From Aliarcobacter sp. (GTDB lineage: Bacteria > Campylobacterota > Campylobacteria > Campylobacterales > Arcobacteraceae): a DNA stretch of 64,000 nucleotides. The stretch covers positions 1-64,000 of the forward strand of contig JAQVLW010000004.1 in NCBI GenBank assembly GCA_028703945.1, read 5' to 3'. How positions within the stretch are numbered: the stretch's first letter is position 1; each line of letters starts with the position of its first letter. This document shows, in pieces, positions 42,850-51,572 of this stretch. Under the pieces are notes generated by a model that worked only from the letters and a program-made list of their open reading frames with translations, did not search any database and was not told the origin of the DNA. Position numbers and translations under genes: made by a program.

Positions 42850-44931
42850 ATGAAAAGTGTAAAACTTAAAAATCTTGATTGTGCAAATTGTGCTTTAAAG
42901 ATTGAAAAAAAATTAAATGAATTAGATGAATTAAATAATGTAAGTTTAAATTTCTCAACTGCAACTTTGAGTTTTGAAAAAAATGTAAAATATGATGTAT
43001 TAGAAAAAATTGAAAAAGAGATTCAAAAAATTGAGAAAGATGTAGTTATTATAAAAGATGAAGAAAAAATACAAAAAACTTTTTGGCAACTTTTAAATAA
43101 AAAACTTTTATTGATTACTATTGTTTCTATTGCTTTAACTTACATCTCTTATAACTATGCAACTAATAAAGAGTTTCAAATAGCTTTATATTTAGTAGCT
43201 TATTTCTTAGTTGGTTGGGATGTTGTATATAAAGCGGTTAAAAACTTAATTCATGGAAAAGTTTTTGATGAACACTTTTTAATGAGTATAGCAACCATTG
43301 GGGCATTTTCTTTAAATGATTTTGTTGAGGGTATATCTGTAATGATTTTCTACCAAATAGGAGAAATGTTTCAAGCAGTTGCTGTTAATAATTCAAGAGA
43401 TAATATAAATGCATTACTTGATATTAAACCTGAATTTGCAAATATTAAAGTTGGTGAAACTATTGTTCAAAAAGCACCTGAAGATGTAAAACTAGATGAT
43501 ATTATTTTGATTAAAGTAGGAGAAAAAGTTCCTGTTGATGGTGTTCTTATCTCAAAAACTTGTTCATTTGATACAAGTGCTATTACTGGAGAATTTAAAC
43601 CTAAAACAATAAATGAAAATGAACAAATTTTAAGTGGATTTATCAATACCTCAAATGCTTCATATGTAAAAGCAACTTCTTTGTATAAGGATTCAACAGT
43701 TGCAAAAATTATTGAACTTATAAATAACGCATCTTCGACAAAAGCAAAAGCTGAAAAGTTTATAACTAAATTTGCAGCAGTTTATACTCCAATTGTAGTT
43801 ATTCTTGCAGTTCTTTTGACAATAATACCTCCTTTATTAATTGAAGGAGCAATATTTAAAGATTGGTTTGAAAGAGCATTGATATTTTTAGTTATCTCTT
43901 GCCCTTGCGCTCTTATTGTATCAGTTCCTTTATCATTTTTTAGTGCAATTGGCGCAATTTCAAAAAGAGGCGTTTTAGTAAAAGGTGCAAATTATATTGA
44001 AAAATTAACTGAAATTAGAAATATAGTATTTGATAAAACAGGAACTCTTACTTATGGAGTTTTTGAAGTTACTGATATTCAGAGTATTGACTTAAATAAA
44101 GATGAACTTTTGAAATATGCTGCATATGCGGAAAGTTTTTCAACTCATCCTATTGGGAAGTCAATTCTAAAAGCATTTGGAAAACCAATTGATTCAAAAC
44201 TTATAACAAAACATGAAGAGTTAAGTGGATTAGGAATTATTGCAACGATTGATAATAAAGAAATTTTAATAGGAAATAAAAAACTTCTTATAAAATTTAA
44301 TGTACAAATTGATGATATAGAAGAAAAACTAAGTGCCATTTTTATAGCTATTGATAATAAATTTGCTGGATATATTGTTGTAAATGATATTATTAAAGTT
44401 GAAGCAAAAGATGTTATTTCTAAACTTAAAGAATTAGATATTTCTAAAACTTATATGTTAACAGGAGATAAAAAAGAAGTTGCTTTAAATGTTGGTAATA
44501 CATTAGGAATTGATGTAATAAAATATGAACTTTTACCTCAAGAAAAATTAACTTATTTTGAGCAAATAAAAAAAGAGACTAATCAAGTAACAGCATTTGT
44601 TGGAGATGGAATCAATGATGCTCCTACCTTGGCAAATGCTGATGTTAGTTTTGCAATGGGTGGAATGGGAAGTGATTTAGCAGTAAAATCTGCTGATATT
44701 ATTCTTTTGAATGATAATATACAATCTATTGTTGATGCTATAAAAATTGCTAAAAAAACTAAAACAATTGTTTATCAAAATATTGTTTTTATTATGATTG
44801 TAAAAGTTGGTTTTCTTGTTCTTGGTGCAGGAGCAATCATTGGTATGAAAGAAGCAATTTTTGCAGATGTTGGTGTGGCTTTACTTGCTATTTTTAATTC
44901 TATGAGAATTTTAAATACTATAAAACAGTAA
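42850..44931 (+). CDS. cadA: Zn/Cd/Pb-exporting P1B-type ATPase (CadA/ZntA-like)
   Basis: 693-aa metal pump. N-terminal heavy-metal-associated domain with LDCANCALKIE (CxxC metal site), eight membrane helices with the translocation motif ISCPCAL, phosphorylation site DKTGTLT, SHPIGKS (the HP motif), and hinge GDGINDAPTLANADVS. The last helix carries FADVGVALLAIFNS, whose Asp is the Zn/Cd-specific residue of the P1B-2 group. Operon with the SmtB-like repressor. Metal choice (Zn vs Cd vs Pb) cannot be fixed by sequence. Confidence 0.93.
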   Translation: MKSVKLKNLDCANCALKIEKKLNELDELNNVSLNFSTATLSFEKNVKYDVLEKIEKEIQKIEKDVVIIKDEEKIQKTFWQLLNKKLLLITIVSIALTYISYNYATNKEFQIALYLVAYFLVGWDVVYKAVKNLIHGKVFDEHFLMSIATIGAFSLNDFVEGISVMIFYQIGEMFQAVAVNNSRDNINALLDIKPEFANIKVGETIVQKAPEDVKLDDIILIKVGEKVPVDGVLISKTCSFDTSAITGEFKPKTINENEQILSGFINTSNASYVKATSLYKDSTVAKIIELINNASSTKAKAEKFITKFAAVYTPIVVILAVLLTIIPPLLIEGAIFKDWFERALIFLVISCPCALIVSVPLSFFSAIGAISKRGVLVKGANYIEKLTEIRNIVFDKTGTLTYGVFEVTDIQSIDLNKDELLKYAAYAESFSTHPIGKSILKAFGKPIDSKLITKHEELSGLGIIATIDNKEILIGNKKLLIKFNVQIDDIEEKLSAIFIAIDNKFAGYIVVNDIIKVEAKDVISKLKELDISKTYMLTGDKKEVALNVGNTLGIDVIKYELLPQEKLTYFEQIKKETNQVTAFVGDGINDAPTLANADVSFAMGGMGSDLAVKSADIILLNDNIQSIVDAIKIAKKTKTIVYQNIVFIMIVKVGFLVLGAGAIIGMKEAIFADVGVALLAIFNSMRILNTIKQ

Positions 44932-45034
44932 TTAAAATCAATATTATAAGTATAAATAATAGATAAATTATTCAAATTTCTTTTAATAATTGTAATGATA
45001 GAATGCGGAAATTTTATACAAGAAGAGTTTATTT

Positions 45035-45952
45035 ATGCAAGAGTTAGATAGTCAATTTGAAATAGAAGAATCAGAGATTTCTCAAAAAGATAAGAAAAAA
45101 GCAACTACAAGTATTTGGGTAAGTGCTTTTGTAAATTTATGTTTAGCAATAGTTCAGATAATCATAGGTATTTTTTCACATTCTCAAGGTTTAGTGGCAG
45201 ACGGTATTCACTCATTATCTGATTTAGGAGCTGATTTTGTAGCTTTAGTTGCAACATGGAAAAGTAAACAAGCAGCAGATACAACTTATCATTATGGATA
45301 TAAACGTTATGAAAATTTAGCTTCTTTGATATTGGGAGCATTACTTTTAGTTGTTGGTATTGGTATGTTATGGTCAGCTGTTCAAAAACTTCAAAATCCA
45401 GAATCAATCCCAACTGTTCAAATAATAGCTTTATGGGCTGCTTTAGGCGCTTTAATTGCAAAAGAGTTGCTTTTTAGATATATGCTGGCAATTGCTAAAC
45501 TTGTGAAATCAAGTATGTTAATTGCAAATGCTTGGCATGCTCGTTCTGATGCAGCTTCATCATTAATTGTTGCTATTGGTATTCTTGGAAATATTTTAGG
45601 ATACTCAATTTTAGATCCTATTGCTGCACTTATTGTTGGATTTGTAGTTGGTAAAATGGGTTGGAAATTTATGTGGGATGCAACTCAAGATTTATTAGAT
45701 AGATCAGTAAGTCATGAAGAAGTTGTATCAATAGGAAAAGAGATAGGTGAAACTGAAGGTGTAATTAGATTTCATGAATTAAAAACAAGAAAAACAGGAG
45801 ATATGATTCTTGCAGATGTTCATTTAGAAATAGACGCAACAATAACAGTTGCACAAGGACATGAGATTGCAAAAAGAGTAAAACAAAATGTTATGTCTAA
45901 ACATCCAGTACTTTATATAATGGTTCATGTTGATCCTGTTTATATTGATTAA
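45035..45952 (+). CDS. Second cation diffusion facilitator (CDF) transporter
   Basis: 305-aa divalent-metal/proton antiporter. HxxxD motifs in helix 2 (IHSLSD) and helix 5 (WHARSD) as in Zn/Cd-type CDFs; C-terminal domain ends VLYIMVHVDPVYID. The N-terminal FEIEESEISQKDKKKAT extension is charged. Not close in sequence to the first CDF, so it is a different subfamily rather than a tandem duplicate. About 100 nt after the P-ATPase. Confidence 0.87.
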   Translation: MQELDSQFEIEESEISQKDKKKATTSIWVSAFVNLCLAIVQIIIGIFSHSQGLVADGIHSLSDLGADFVALVATWKSKQAADTTYHYGYKRYENLASLILGALLLVVGIGMLWSAVQKLQNPESIPTVQIIALWAALGALIAKELLFRYMLAIAKLVKSSMLIANAWHARSDAASSLIVAIGILGNILGYSILDPIAALIVGFVVGKMGWKFMWDATQDLLDRSVSHEEVVSIGKEIGETEGVIRFHELKTRKTGDMILADVHLEIDATITVAQGHEIAKRVKQNVMSKHPVLYIMVHVDPVYID

Positions 45953-46303
45953 TACTAAATAAGAATTATTTTGAATCTCTAAAGAAAATGTTCAGAAGAG
46001 GTTCGCGGCCTCTTCTAAAATTATAAAACAATAAAGATACTTAATAAGGAGAACAAAAACTTAATCTCTTTATTTGTAAGTTGATTATAAACGCATACAA
46101 TAAACCAAATATTTACAAATAATATATAAAAAGTTAACAAGAAGAAATAATATAGAAAAATTATCAATTAAGTCTTATTTTTGGATTTAGTATGTATAAA
46201 TTATATGAAATTAGTTAAAAATTAAATGATAAAAGATATTGATAATAATCAATAAACTTTAACAAATTATAAAGTACAATATTCAAAAAGATTGGAGAAT
46301 CAA
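45953..46303. other. Gene-free spacer with one GC-rich hairpin
   Basis: No ORF above noise. It contains a perfect 8-bp inverted repeat AGAAGAGG/CCTCTTCT (45994-46016) with the GC-rich loop TTCGCGG, the only GC-rich spot in the spacer. It may end the CDF transcript although no T-run follows. The rest is AT-rich, with a good ribosome site (GGAG) for the tatA-like gene at its end. Confidence 0.5.
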
Positions 46304-46510
46304 ATGTTTCATATACCTAATGGTATGGAGTTAGTGATTATAGCTTTACTAATTTTAGTTTTATTTGGTGGTAAAAAGATACCAGAATTTGCAAAAGGTT
46401 TAGGCTCTGGAATTAAGAATTTCAAAAATGCTTTAAATGAACATGATGAAACTAATAAAACAGAAGAAGCAAAAACAACTACTTTAAAGGTTGATGAGAA
46501 AATTAGCTAG
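46304..46510 (+). CDS. tatA: TatA/TatE-like twin-arginine translocase subunit
   Basis: 68 aa from ATG 46304 (GGAG 6 nt upstream; the TTG at 46292 is unnecessary). N-terminal helix ([16 protein letters not shown]), hinge [21 protein letters not shown] amphipathic helix and acidic/Lys tail: the TatA plan, with FGGKKIPE typical of the family. tatB and tatC are not adjacent, so this is either the genome's lone tatA or an extra TatA/E copy at the end of the metal block. Confidence 0.88.
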   Translation: MFHIPNGMELVIIALLILVLFGGKKIPEFAKGLGSGIKNFKNALNEHDETNKTEEAKTTTLKVDEKIS

Positions 46511-46596
46511 TTAAATTTCGAGTCGATGATTGGTGCTATTTATTATTTTGTATTGGAATGTATTCTTTAGGACTTATGGATTCATTTATGAAATAA

Positions 46597-46627
46597 AAAA
46601 AAGAGAAGTTTTAAACTTCTCTTTTTA
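46597..46627. terminator. Bidirectional terminator
   Basis: 14-bp perfect inverted repeat AAAAGAGAAGTTTT/AAAACTTCTCTTTT with almost no loop, A-run before and T-run after. It separates the tatA side from the convergent DsbA-family gene, whose stop it overlaps. Confidence 0.85.
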
Positions 46628-47248
46628 AAAATAAGTATTTTCAGTCATATTTGTTATTTGAGTTAACATAGATTCGTAATCATTATATTTTATATTTATA
46701 GGATATAACTCTTTTTTATATTTTAAAATTAAAGATGGAAAACTTCTTACATTTAGTGAACGCCTAAAGTTTAATTCATTTTGTAAATCTTCTTCTATTT
46801 TCTGAGATTTTAAATTCTCTTCAAACTTCTTTGCATTCATTCCTATTTGTTTTGCTAATTCTATAAGCGTTGAAGCATCACTTGGATTTAAGGCTTTTAA
46901 ATAATAAGCTTCTTGAATAGCATTTATCATTTCATCTTCTTTATTTTCATATCTTGCAAGTATTGTTGCTTGACAAGCTAGATAGGTTGAACGCCTTGGT
47001 TTACAGTTTTTCCAAAAATCATGGTTAAATTTTGCACCTGTATTTTCTTCTATTTCATACCAAATATTTTCTATTTTTTCTTGCATATCTTTTGGCATTA
47101 TTTCATCACTATGAGAAGCTAAACCACCAACTACATAAACTAACTTTATATTAGAATCAAGATGTTTTTTAAGAGTATCTAATGTAGATTTAAAAGCATA
47201 ACACCATGAGCACATTGGGTCATGGACATAATATAAAGTATAAATCAT
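46625..47248 (-). CDS. DsbA-family thioredoxin-fold oxidoreductase (cytoplasmic type)
   Basis: 207 aa. Active site MCSWCYAF (CxxC) near residue 12, then the all-helical DsbA insert and a late cis-Pro loop in VRSFPSLIL. No signal peptide, so it probably acts in the cytoplasm, like the FrnE-type DsbA proteins. Monocistronic; the start is divergent from the J-domain gene. Confidence 0.87.
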   Translation of the reverse strand: MIYTLYYVHDPMCSWCYAFKSTLDTLKKHLDSNIKLVYVVGGLASHSDEIMPKDMQEKIENIWYEIEENTGAKFNHDFWKNCKPRRSTYLACQATILARYENKEDEMINAIQEAYYLKALNPSDASTLIELAKQIGMNAKKFEENLKSQKIEEDLQNELNFRRSLNVRSFPSLILKYKKELYPINIKYNDYESMLTQITNMTENTYF

Positions 47249-47340
47249 TATTTTCCTTTTTTATTTGTATTGTATTAAAATAATATTAATTTGGTTTAAA
47301 ACTTTTTGTGTACAATATGAAACAGTTAAAAAGGATTTTT

Positions 47341-47607
47341 ATGGAATATGAAGAGTTTGAAAAAGCTGTTGATATGTTTGGAATATTAACAAGGGTTTCA
47401 AAAAAAGATTTAAAAAAGAAGTATTTAAAACTCTCAAAAATATATCATCCAGATATGGAAACGGGAAGTCCTGAAAAGTTTTTGGAATTAAAAAAAAATT
47501 ATGATATGCTTTGTGCATATATGGATTCATACTATTTTTCATTCGATAAAGATGAATTTAAACACCAATTTCCGTCATTTACAAACTATAAGAATTGGAA
47601 TAAATAG
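47341..47607 (+). CDS. Short J-domain protein
   Basis: The track start at 47308 is upstream of the ribosome site; ATG 47341 (MEYEEFEKAV) follows AAAAAGGATTTTT. 88 aa, consisting essentially of a J domain: KKDLKKKYLKLSKIYHPDME contains the HPD tripeptide. There is no zinc or substrate-binding domain. Ten nt before the ADP-ribosylglycohydrolase gene, suggesting joint expression. Confidence 0.8.
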   Translation: MEYEEFEKAVDMFGILTRVSKKDLKKKYLKLSKIYHPDMETGSPEKFLELKKNYDMLCAYMDSYYFSFDKDEFKHQFPSFTNYKNWNK

Positions 47608-47616
47608 GAGATTAAA

Positions 47617-48471
47617 ATGTTTGAAGAAAAAATAAAAGATTTAGTTACAAGTTCATTAGTTGTTGATTCATATTGTTTAGGAACACATTGGGTTTATGAT
47701 GAAGAACAATTGATTAATAATTCAATAAATTGGAATGCTTTAAATCCACCAATTGCTTTATGGCATAAAGGCAAAATAGCAGGGGATTTCACTCATTATG
47801 GTGACCAAACTTTATGGTTATATGAGTTTTTAAAAGACAAAAATAGTTTTGATGAAAATGCTTTTAAAGATTTTTGGTTTGAAAAAATGAAAAATTATGC
47901 AGGTTATGTTGATGGTGCTTCAAGAAATACACTTTCAAATATTGAAGAGAAAATATCTCCAAGTGGTTCAAGTTCTACTGATTTATCAATAGTTGGCAGA
48001 ATTGCTCCTCTTTTAAAAGTTTCAAAAACAAAAGATGAGTTTTTTAAAAATGTAGAAAAGTTTGTAAGTATTACTCATAATAGTCAACTTGCAAAAGATT
48101 GTGCAGATTTTTTTGCAAAATTATTGATTTTAGTTTTAGAGAAAAACGATATAAAAAAATCGATTTTAAAACTAAAAGATAGTTGTGATGAACATTTTCA
48201 ATTAATGATAGAAAAAGCTTTAAATTCAAAAGAAGAAGATAGTTTTAAAGCTATTAGAGATTTTGGACCAGCTTGTGATATTAATGGAGGATTTAGTGGA
48301 GTTATTTATCTTTTAACAAAATATGACAACTTAAAACAGATGATAATAGCAAACTCCAAAGCCGGTGGAGATACGAGTGCTAGGGCTATGATTGCAACTA
48401 TAATATTTATGGCAAATAATAAAATAGGGCAATTACCAAAAGAGTGGATGAATATAAACGCAAAAATTTAG
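47617..48471 (+). CDS. ADP-ribosylglycohydrolase-family protein
   Basis: 284 aa, all-helical. N-terminal SLVVDSYCLGTHWVYD, GDFTHYGDQTLWLYE and C-terminal NSKAGGDTSARAMIATIIFMA correspond to the metal-binding motifs of the DraG/ARH family (GD.t...T; GGDtD). The last motif has Ser-Ala where the family usually has Asp-Thr/Asn, so one metal ligand may differ. It would remove ADP-ribose from a protein, nucleotide or metabolite. No ADP-ribosyltransferase is visible nearby. Confidence 0.82.
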   Translation: MFEEKIKDLVTSSLVVDSYCLGTHWVYDEEQLINNSINWNALNPPIALWHKGKIAGDFTHYGDQTLWLYEFLKDKNSFDENAFKDFWFEKMKNYAGYVDGASRNTLSNIEEKISPSGSSSTDLSIVGRIAPLLKVSKTKDEFFKNVEKFVSITHNSQLAKDCADFFAKLLILVLEKNDIKKSILKLKDSCDEHFQLMIEKALNSKEEDSFKAIRDFGPACDINGGFSGVIYLLTKYDNLKQMIIANSKAGGDTSARAMIATIIFMANNKIGQLPKEWMNINAKI

Positions 48472-48482
48472 AAGGAGTATTT

Positions 48483-48911
48483 ATGAGAAAAACATTACTA
48501 AATTTTTTTTCAGATAAGTTATATATAGAATTATCAATTACAGCTGTGTTATTTTTGATTGCATTAGCTCTTGATAAACTTATGGATTTTATTATTTATA
48601 TGCTTTATTTTGTGATTTTTCTTGAAATTGTAAGAGCCGTTGTAAATTACGTACGAGAACAGCGAGTATCTATGACTTTACTTGTTGATGCTTTTATTAT
48701 TTTGGCTTTAAGAGAGTTTATTGTAAATGTTGTAAAGGTAAATAAAGAGGATTTAAATACTTTTGAGGCTTTGTTTTCTAGTCCTATAAATTTTAATCTC
48801 ATGATTTTATCAGGTGTAATTTTATTTTTGATGTTGATTAGATATTTATCTGTAAAAACATCGCAAAGATATCTTCTAAAAGAAAAAATAGAAGATAAAT
48901 TTTTAAATTAA
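48483..48911 (+). CDS. PsiE-family membrane protein
   Basis: 142 aa from ATG 48483 (GAAGGAG upstream; the track's extra 13 residues come from the end of the previous gene). Four membrane helices (e.g. LSITAVLFLIALALDKLMDFIIYML) with the LREFIVNVVK segment between, typical of the phosphate-starvation-inducible PsiE family. Biochemical role unknown. Confidence 0.82.
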   Translation: MRKTLLNFFSDKLYIELSITAVLFLIALALDKLMDFIIYMLYFVIFLEIVRAVVNYVREQRVSMTLLVDAFIILALREFIVNVVKVNKEDLNTFEALFSSPINFNLMILSGVILFLMLIRYLSVKTSQRYLLKEKIEDKFLN

Positions 48912-48921
48912 GAGAGTTAAT

Positions 48922-50019
48922 ATGCAAAAAAGTTTTTTAGTTATAGTTATTTTATTGTTTACTATTTGTAATAGTTTATTGGCAAATGAGAACTATACAA
49001 AAGAAGAAATTCAAAGAATGATTTCAAAAATGGTAATTCTGGGCTTTAATGGTGAAAATATAAATCAAAATGATGAAATATATAAAGATGTAAAAGCAGG
49101 TTTAGGTGGAGTTATTTTATTTGATAAAGATCCAAATGATAAGAAAAAAGTAAAAAATGTTAGAAATAAAGAACAACTAAAAAAACTAACTTCACAACTT
49201 CAAATCATTTCAAAACAAAAACTTTTGATTTCTATTGACCAAGAGGGTGGAATTGTTCAAAGATTAAAAGTTGAAGATGGTTTTGTAAATACTTTAAAAG
49301 CTAGTGATGTGGCTTTAAAAGGTGAAGATTTTGCGAAACAAACATATAAATTATTAGCAAATGATTTAAGAGAATCGGGAATAAATACAGATTTTGCACC
49401 AGTTGTTGATTTGGCAATTAATAAAGAAAATAAAGTAATTGTAACGCGTGGAAGATCATTTGGACAATCATCAAATGAAGTTATAAAATACTCTTCAATT
49501 TTTGTAGAAGAACTAAAAAAACAAAATATTATTTCGGTTTTAAAACATTTCCCAGGTCATGGTTCATCTTTAGGTGATTCACATTTAGGATTTGTAGATA
49601 TTACAAATACATGGAATGAAAAAGAGTTAGAGCCATATAAATATTTTATTAAAAATAATAAAGTTGATATGATAATGACAGCTCATGTTTATAATAAAAA
49701 TTTAGATGCAACAAATCCAGCAACTTTATCTTATAACATAAATACAAAATTATTAAGAAATAAGTTGGGGTTCGAAGGAGTTTTAGTGAGTGATGATTTA
49801 CAAATGTACGCTATTTCAAAACATTATGATTTAAAACAAACTTTAACTTTGTCTATTAATTCAGGAGTAAATATGCTTTTATTCGCAAATCAATTGGCAA
49901 AACCAATTACCTTAAAACAGATAGTTGATATAGTTTATTCACAAATTTTAAATAAACAAATTTCGTTAGAGCAAATCATCAAATCAAATCAAAGAATTGA
50001 TAAGATGATGAATATCTAA
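48922..50019 (+). CDS. Glycoside hydrolase family 3 beta-N-acetylhexosaminidase (NagZ-like, exported)
   Basis: 365 aa with an N-terminal signal (FLVIVILLFTICNSLLA). Barrel motifs: SIDQEGGIVQRL, NTDFAPVVDL, and KHFPGHGSSLGDSHLG, which is the GH3 NagZ loop carrying the catalytic His/Asp pair. The nucleophile Asp is in LVSDDLQMYA. NagZ cleaves GlcNAc from muropeptides in the cytoplasm; the signal peptide here suggests a periplasmic enzyme, as in other Campylobacterota GH3 proteins. Confidence 0.88.
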   Translation: MQKSFLVIVILLFTICNSLLANENYTKEEIQRMISKMVILGFNGENINQNDEIYKDVKAGLGGVILFDKDPNDKKKVKNVRNKEQLKKLTSQLQIISKQKLLISIDQEGGIVQRLKVEDGFVNTLKASDVALKGEDFAKQTYKLLANDLRESGINTDFAPVVDLAINKENKVIVTRGRSFGQSSNEVIKYSSIFVEELKKQNIISVLKHFPGHGSSLGDSHLGFVDITNTWNEKELEPYKYFIKNNKVDMIMTAHVYNKNLDATNPATLSYNINTKLLRNKLGFEGVLVSDDLQMYAISKHYDLKQTLTLSINSGVNMLLFANQLAKPITLKQIVDIVYSQILNKQISLEQIIKSNQRIDKMMNI

Positions 50020-50030
50020 AAAATATTCTT

Positions 50031-50057
50031 ACTAAAGAGAAAACTTCTCTCTTTAGT
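50031..50057. terminator. Terminator between GH3 gene and argD
   Basis: 10-bp stem ACTAAAGAGA/TCTCTTTAGT with a 7-nt loop in the 57-nt space between convergent genes. T-run is short. Confidence 0.6.
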
Positions 50058-50076
50058 TAATCAAATAAATAATTTC

Positions 50077-51252
50077 TTATTTTAGGGTTTCAATTATAGA
50101 ATTCTCAAATCTTTTAAAACCTTTTATCATCTCTTTTTTTGTGATATTTAAAGGTGGTAAAAATCGAATTATATTTTTTCCTGATTTTAAGATTAATAAA
50201 CCATTTTTTAAAGAAGAATTGATTAGTTCATTTAATTTTGTATCATCTTTTAAAACCAAACCTTGCATAAATCCATGACCATTTTTTTGTACAAATAAAT
50301 TAGGATATTTATTCATAAAATAAAGAAGATTGCTATCAAAAAATTTGATATTTTCTTGTAATGTTCCACTATTTGAGTATTTTTCTAAAATATCTAAAAC
50401 TTTACAAGAAACAGTTGTGCTTAAATGATTCCCTCCAAAAGTTGAACCATGATCTCCAAAAGTAAAAATATCTTTTACACTTGTCATCATAACTCCAATA
50501 GGAATACCTGTTGCTAAACCTTTTGCTAAAGTTATAATATCTGGCTTAATTTTAAAATATTGAGAAATTAAAAAGTTTCCACTTCTATAAACTCCTGTTT
50601 GAATCTCATCTATAATCAAAAGTAATTTTTTCTCTTTTAAGGTTTTCTCTAACTTTTTTATTTGAGAAATATCTTGCATAAAAATGCCACCTTCTCCTTG
50701 AATCAATTCAAGCATAATAGCAACAGTGGAATCATCTATTAAAGAAATAGCCTCATTTATATCTTCTGCATAAATAAATCCATCAGGATAAGGTCCAAAA
50801 TATTTATGTTTATCTTCTTGAGCAGTTGCTTTTAATGTGGCAATTGTTCTTCCATGAAAAGAATTTTTTATAGTTATAATTTTATATTTTGGTTTAGGAA
50901 ATGATATATTTCCATATTTTCTTGCAAGTTTTATAGCACTTTCATTTGCTTCTGCACCACTATTACAAAAAAAACATTGCATATCATAAGTGCTTAGTTC
51001 AACAATTTTTTTTGCACATTTTTCTTGAGGTTTTATATGATAGATATTTGAAGAATGTAAAATATTTTTTGCTTGTTCTTTTATTGTTTTTACAATTTTT
51101 TTATTTGCATAACCTAGACTATTAACTCCAACTCCCGATGCAAAATCTATATAATCCTTGTTCTTTTCATCATAAAGAATGGCTTTTTTACCTTTTACAA
51201 ATGCCACATCTAATCTATTATATAAAGGTAATAAGTATTTATCTTCTTTCAT
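50077..51252 (-). CDS. argD: Acetylornithine aminotransferase
   Basis: PLP-dependent class III aminotransferase of arginine synthesis; the family member may also serve in lysine/DAP synthesis. The PLP-lysine is in ITLAKGLATGIPIGVM; other motifs are FFCNSGAEANESAIKLARK, HGRTIATLKAT, and IIDEIQTGVYRSG. 391 aa, full length. It stands alone between a terminator and a short unknown ORF. Confidence 0.92.
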   Translation of the reverse strand: MKEDKYLLPLYNRLDVAFVKGKKAILYDEKNKDYIDFASGVGVNSLGYANKKIVKTIKEQAKNILHSSNIYHIKPQEKCAKKIVELSTYDMQCFFCNSGAEANESAIKLARKYGNISFPKPKYKIITIKNSFHGRTIATLKATAQEDKHKYFGPYPDGFIYAEDINEAISLIDDSTVAIMLELIQGEGGIFMQDISQIKKLEKTLKEKKLLLIIDEIQTGVYRSGNFLISQYFKIKPDIITLAKGLATGIPIGVMMTSVKDIFTFGDHGSTFGGNHLSTTVSCKVLDILEKYSNSGTLQENIKFFDSNLLYFMNKYPNLFVQKNGHGFMQGLVLKDDTKLNELINSSLKNGLLILKSGKNIIRFLPPLNITKKEMIKGFKRFENSIIETLK

Positions 51253-51314
51253 TTTTACTCCTTATTTTGTATCTAAGAGTATAAAAGAATAAAATTAGTA
51301 TTACAATCCATTAA

Positions 51315-51572
51315 TTGCTATATTTAAATTTTTATCTCACTATTGGATATGGATTTCATGCTTTAATTTCAAGTGGTACAACATCAAAAATGCTTGAAAA
51401 TGAAACTCATGCTCTTCCTGTTATATGGTTCTATGTTAATGAGTTGATGAAGGAACAAGAGGTTGTAGATTTAGACTATCAAGCTATGAATATGCAAAGA
51501 AATCATCCAGACAAACAAGTACAAAGTAGAGGTGATTTTTTAACTGAGGTTTTTGCCTCAGTTTTAAATTAA
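51315..51572 (+). CDS. Short ORF of unknown function, doubtful start
   Basis: 85 codons from TTG 51315, immediately after an in-frame stop and without a ribosome site; the first ATG in frame is codon 26. The sequence has complex composition (TIGYGFHALISSGTTSKMLENETHALPVIWFYVNEL), so it looks like a real protein or a piece of one. The last codons form a terminator hairpin (AACTGAGG/CCTCAGTT) and overlap the opposite-strand ABC gene by 9 nt. Possibly a truncated gene. Confidence 0.45.
   Translation: MLYLNFYLTIGYGFHALISSGTTSKMLENETHALPVIWFYVNELMKEQEVVDLDYQAMNMQRNHPDKQVQSRGDFLTEVFASVLN
51542..51566 (+). terminator. Terminator inside the end of the 85-codon ORF
   Basis: 8-bp stem AACTGAGG/CCTCAGTT, loop TTTTTG, then TT and A. 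It overlaps the last codons of the short ORF. Confidence 0.6.

Noticed and set aside
45994-46016. GGTTCG inside a GC-rich hairpin, reminiscent of a tRNA T-loop
   Set aside because: No acceptor, D or anticodon stem can be built around it; it is only a hairpin.
46511-46596. Short frame after tatA reading WCYLLFCIGMYSLGLMDSFMK
   Set aside because: Protein-like composition but only about 28 codons with no start or ribosome site; perhaps the tail of a lost gene, not enough to annotate.
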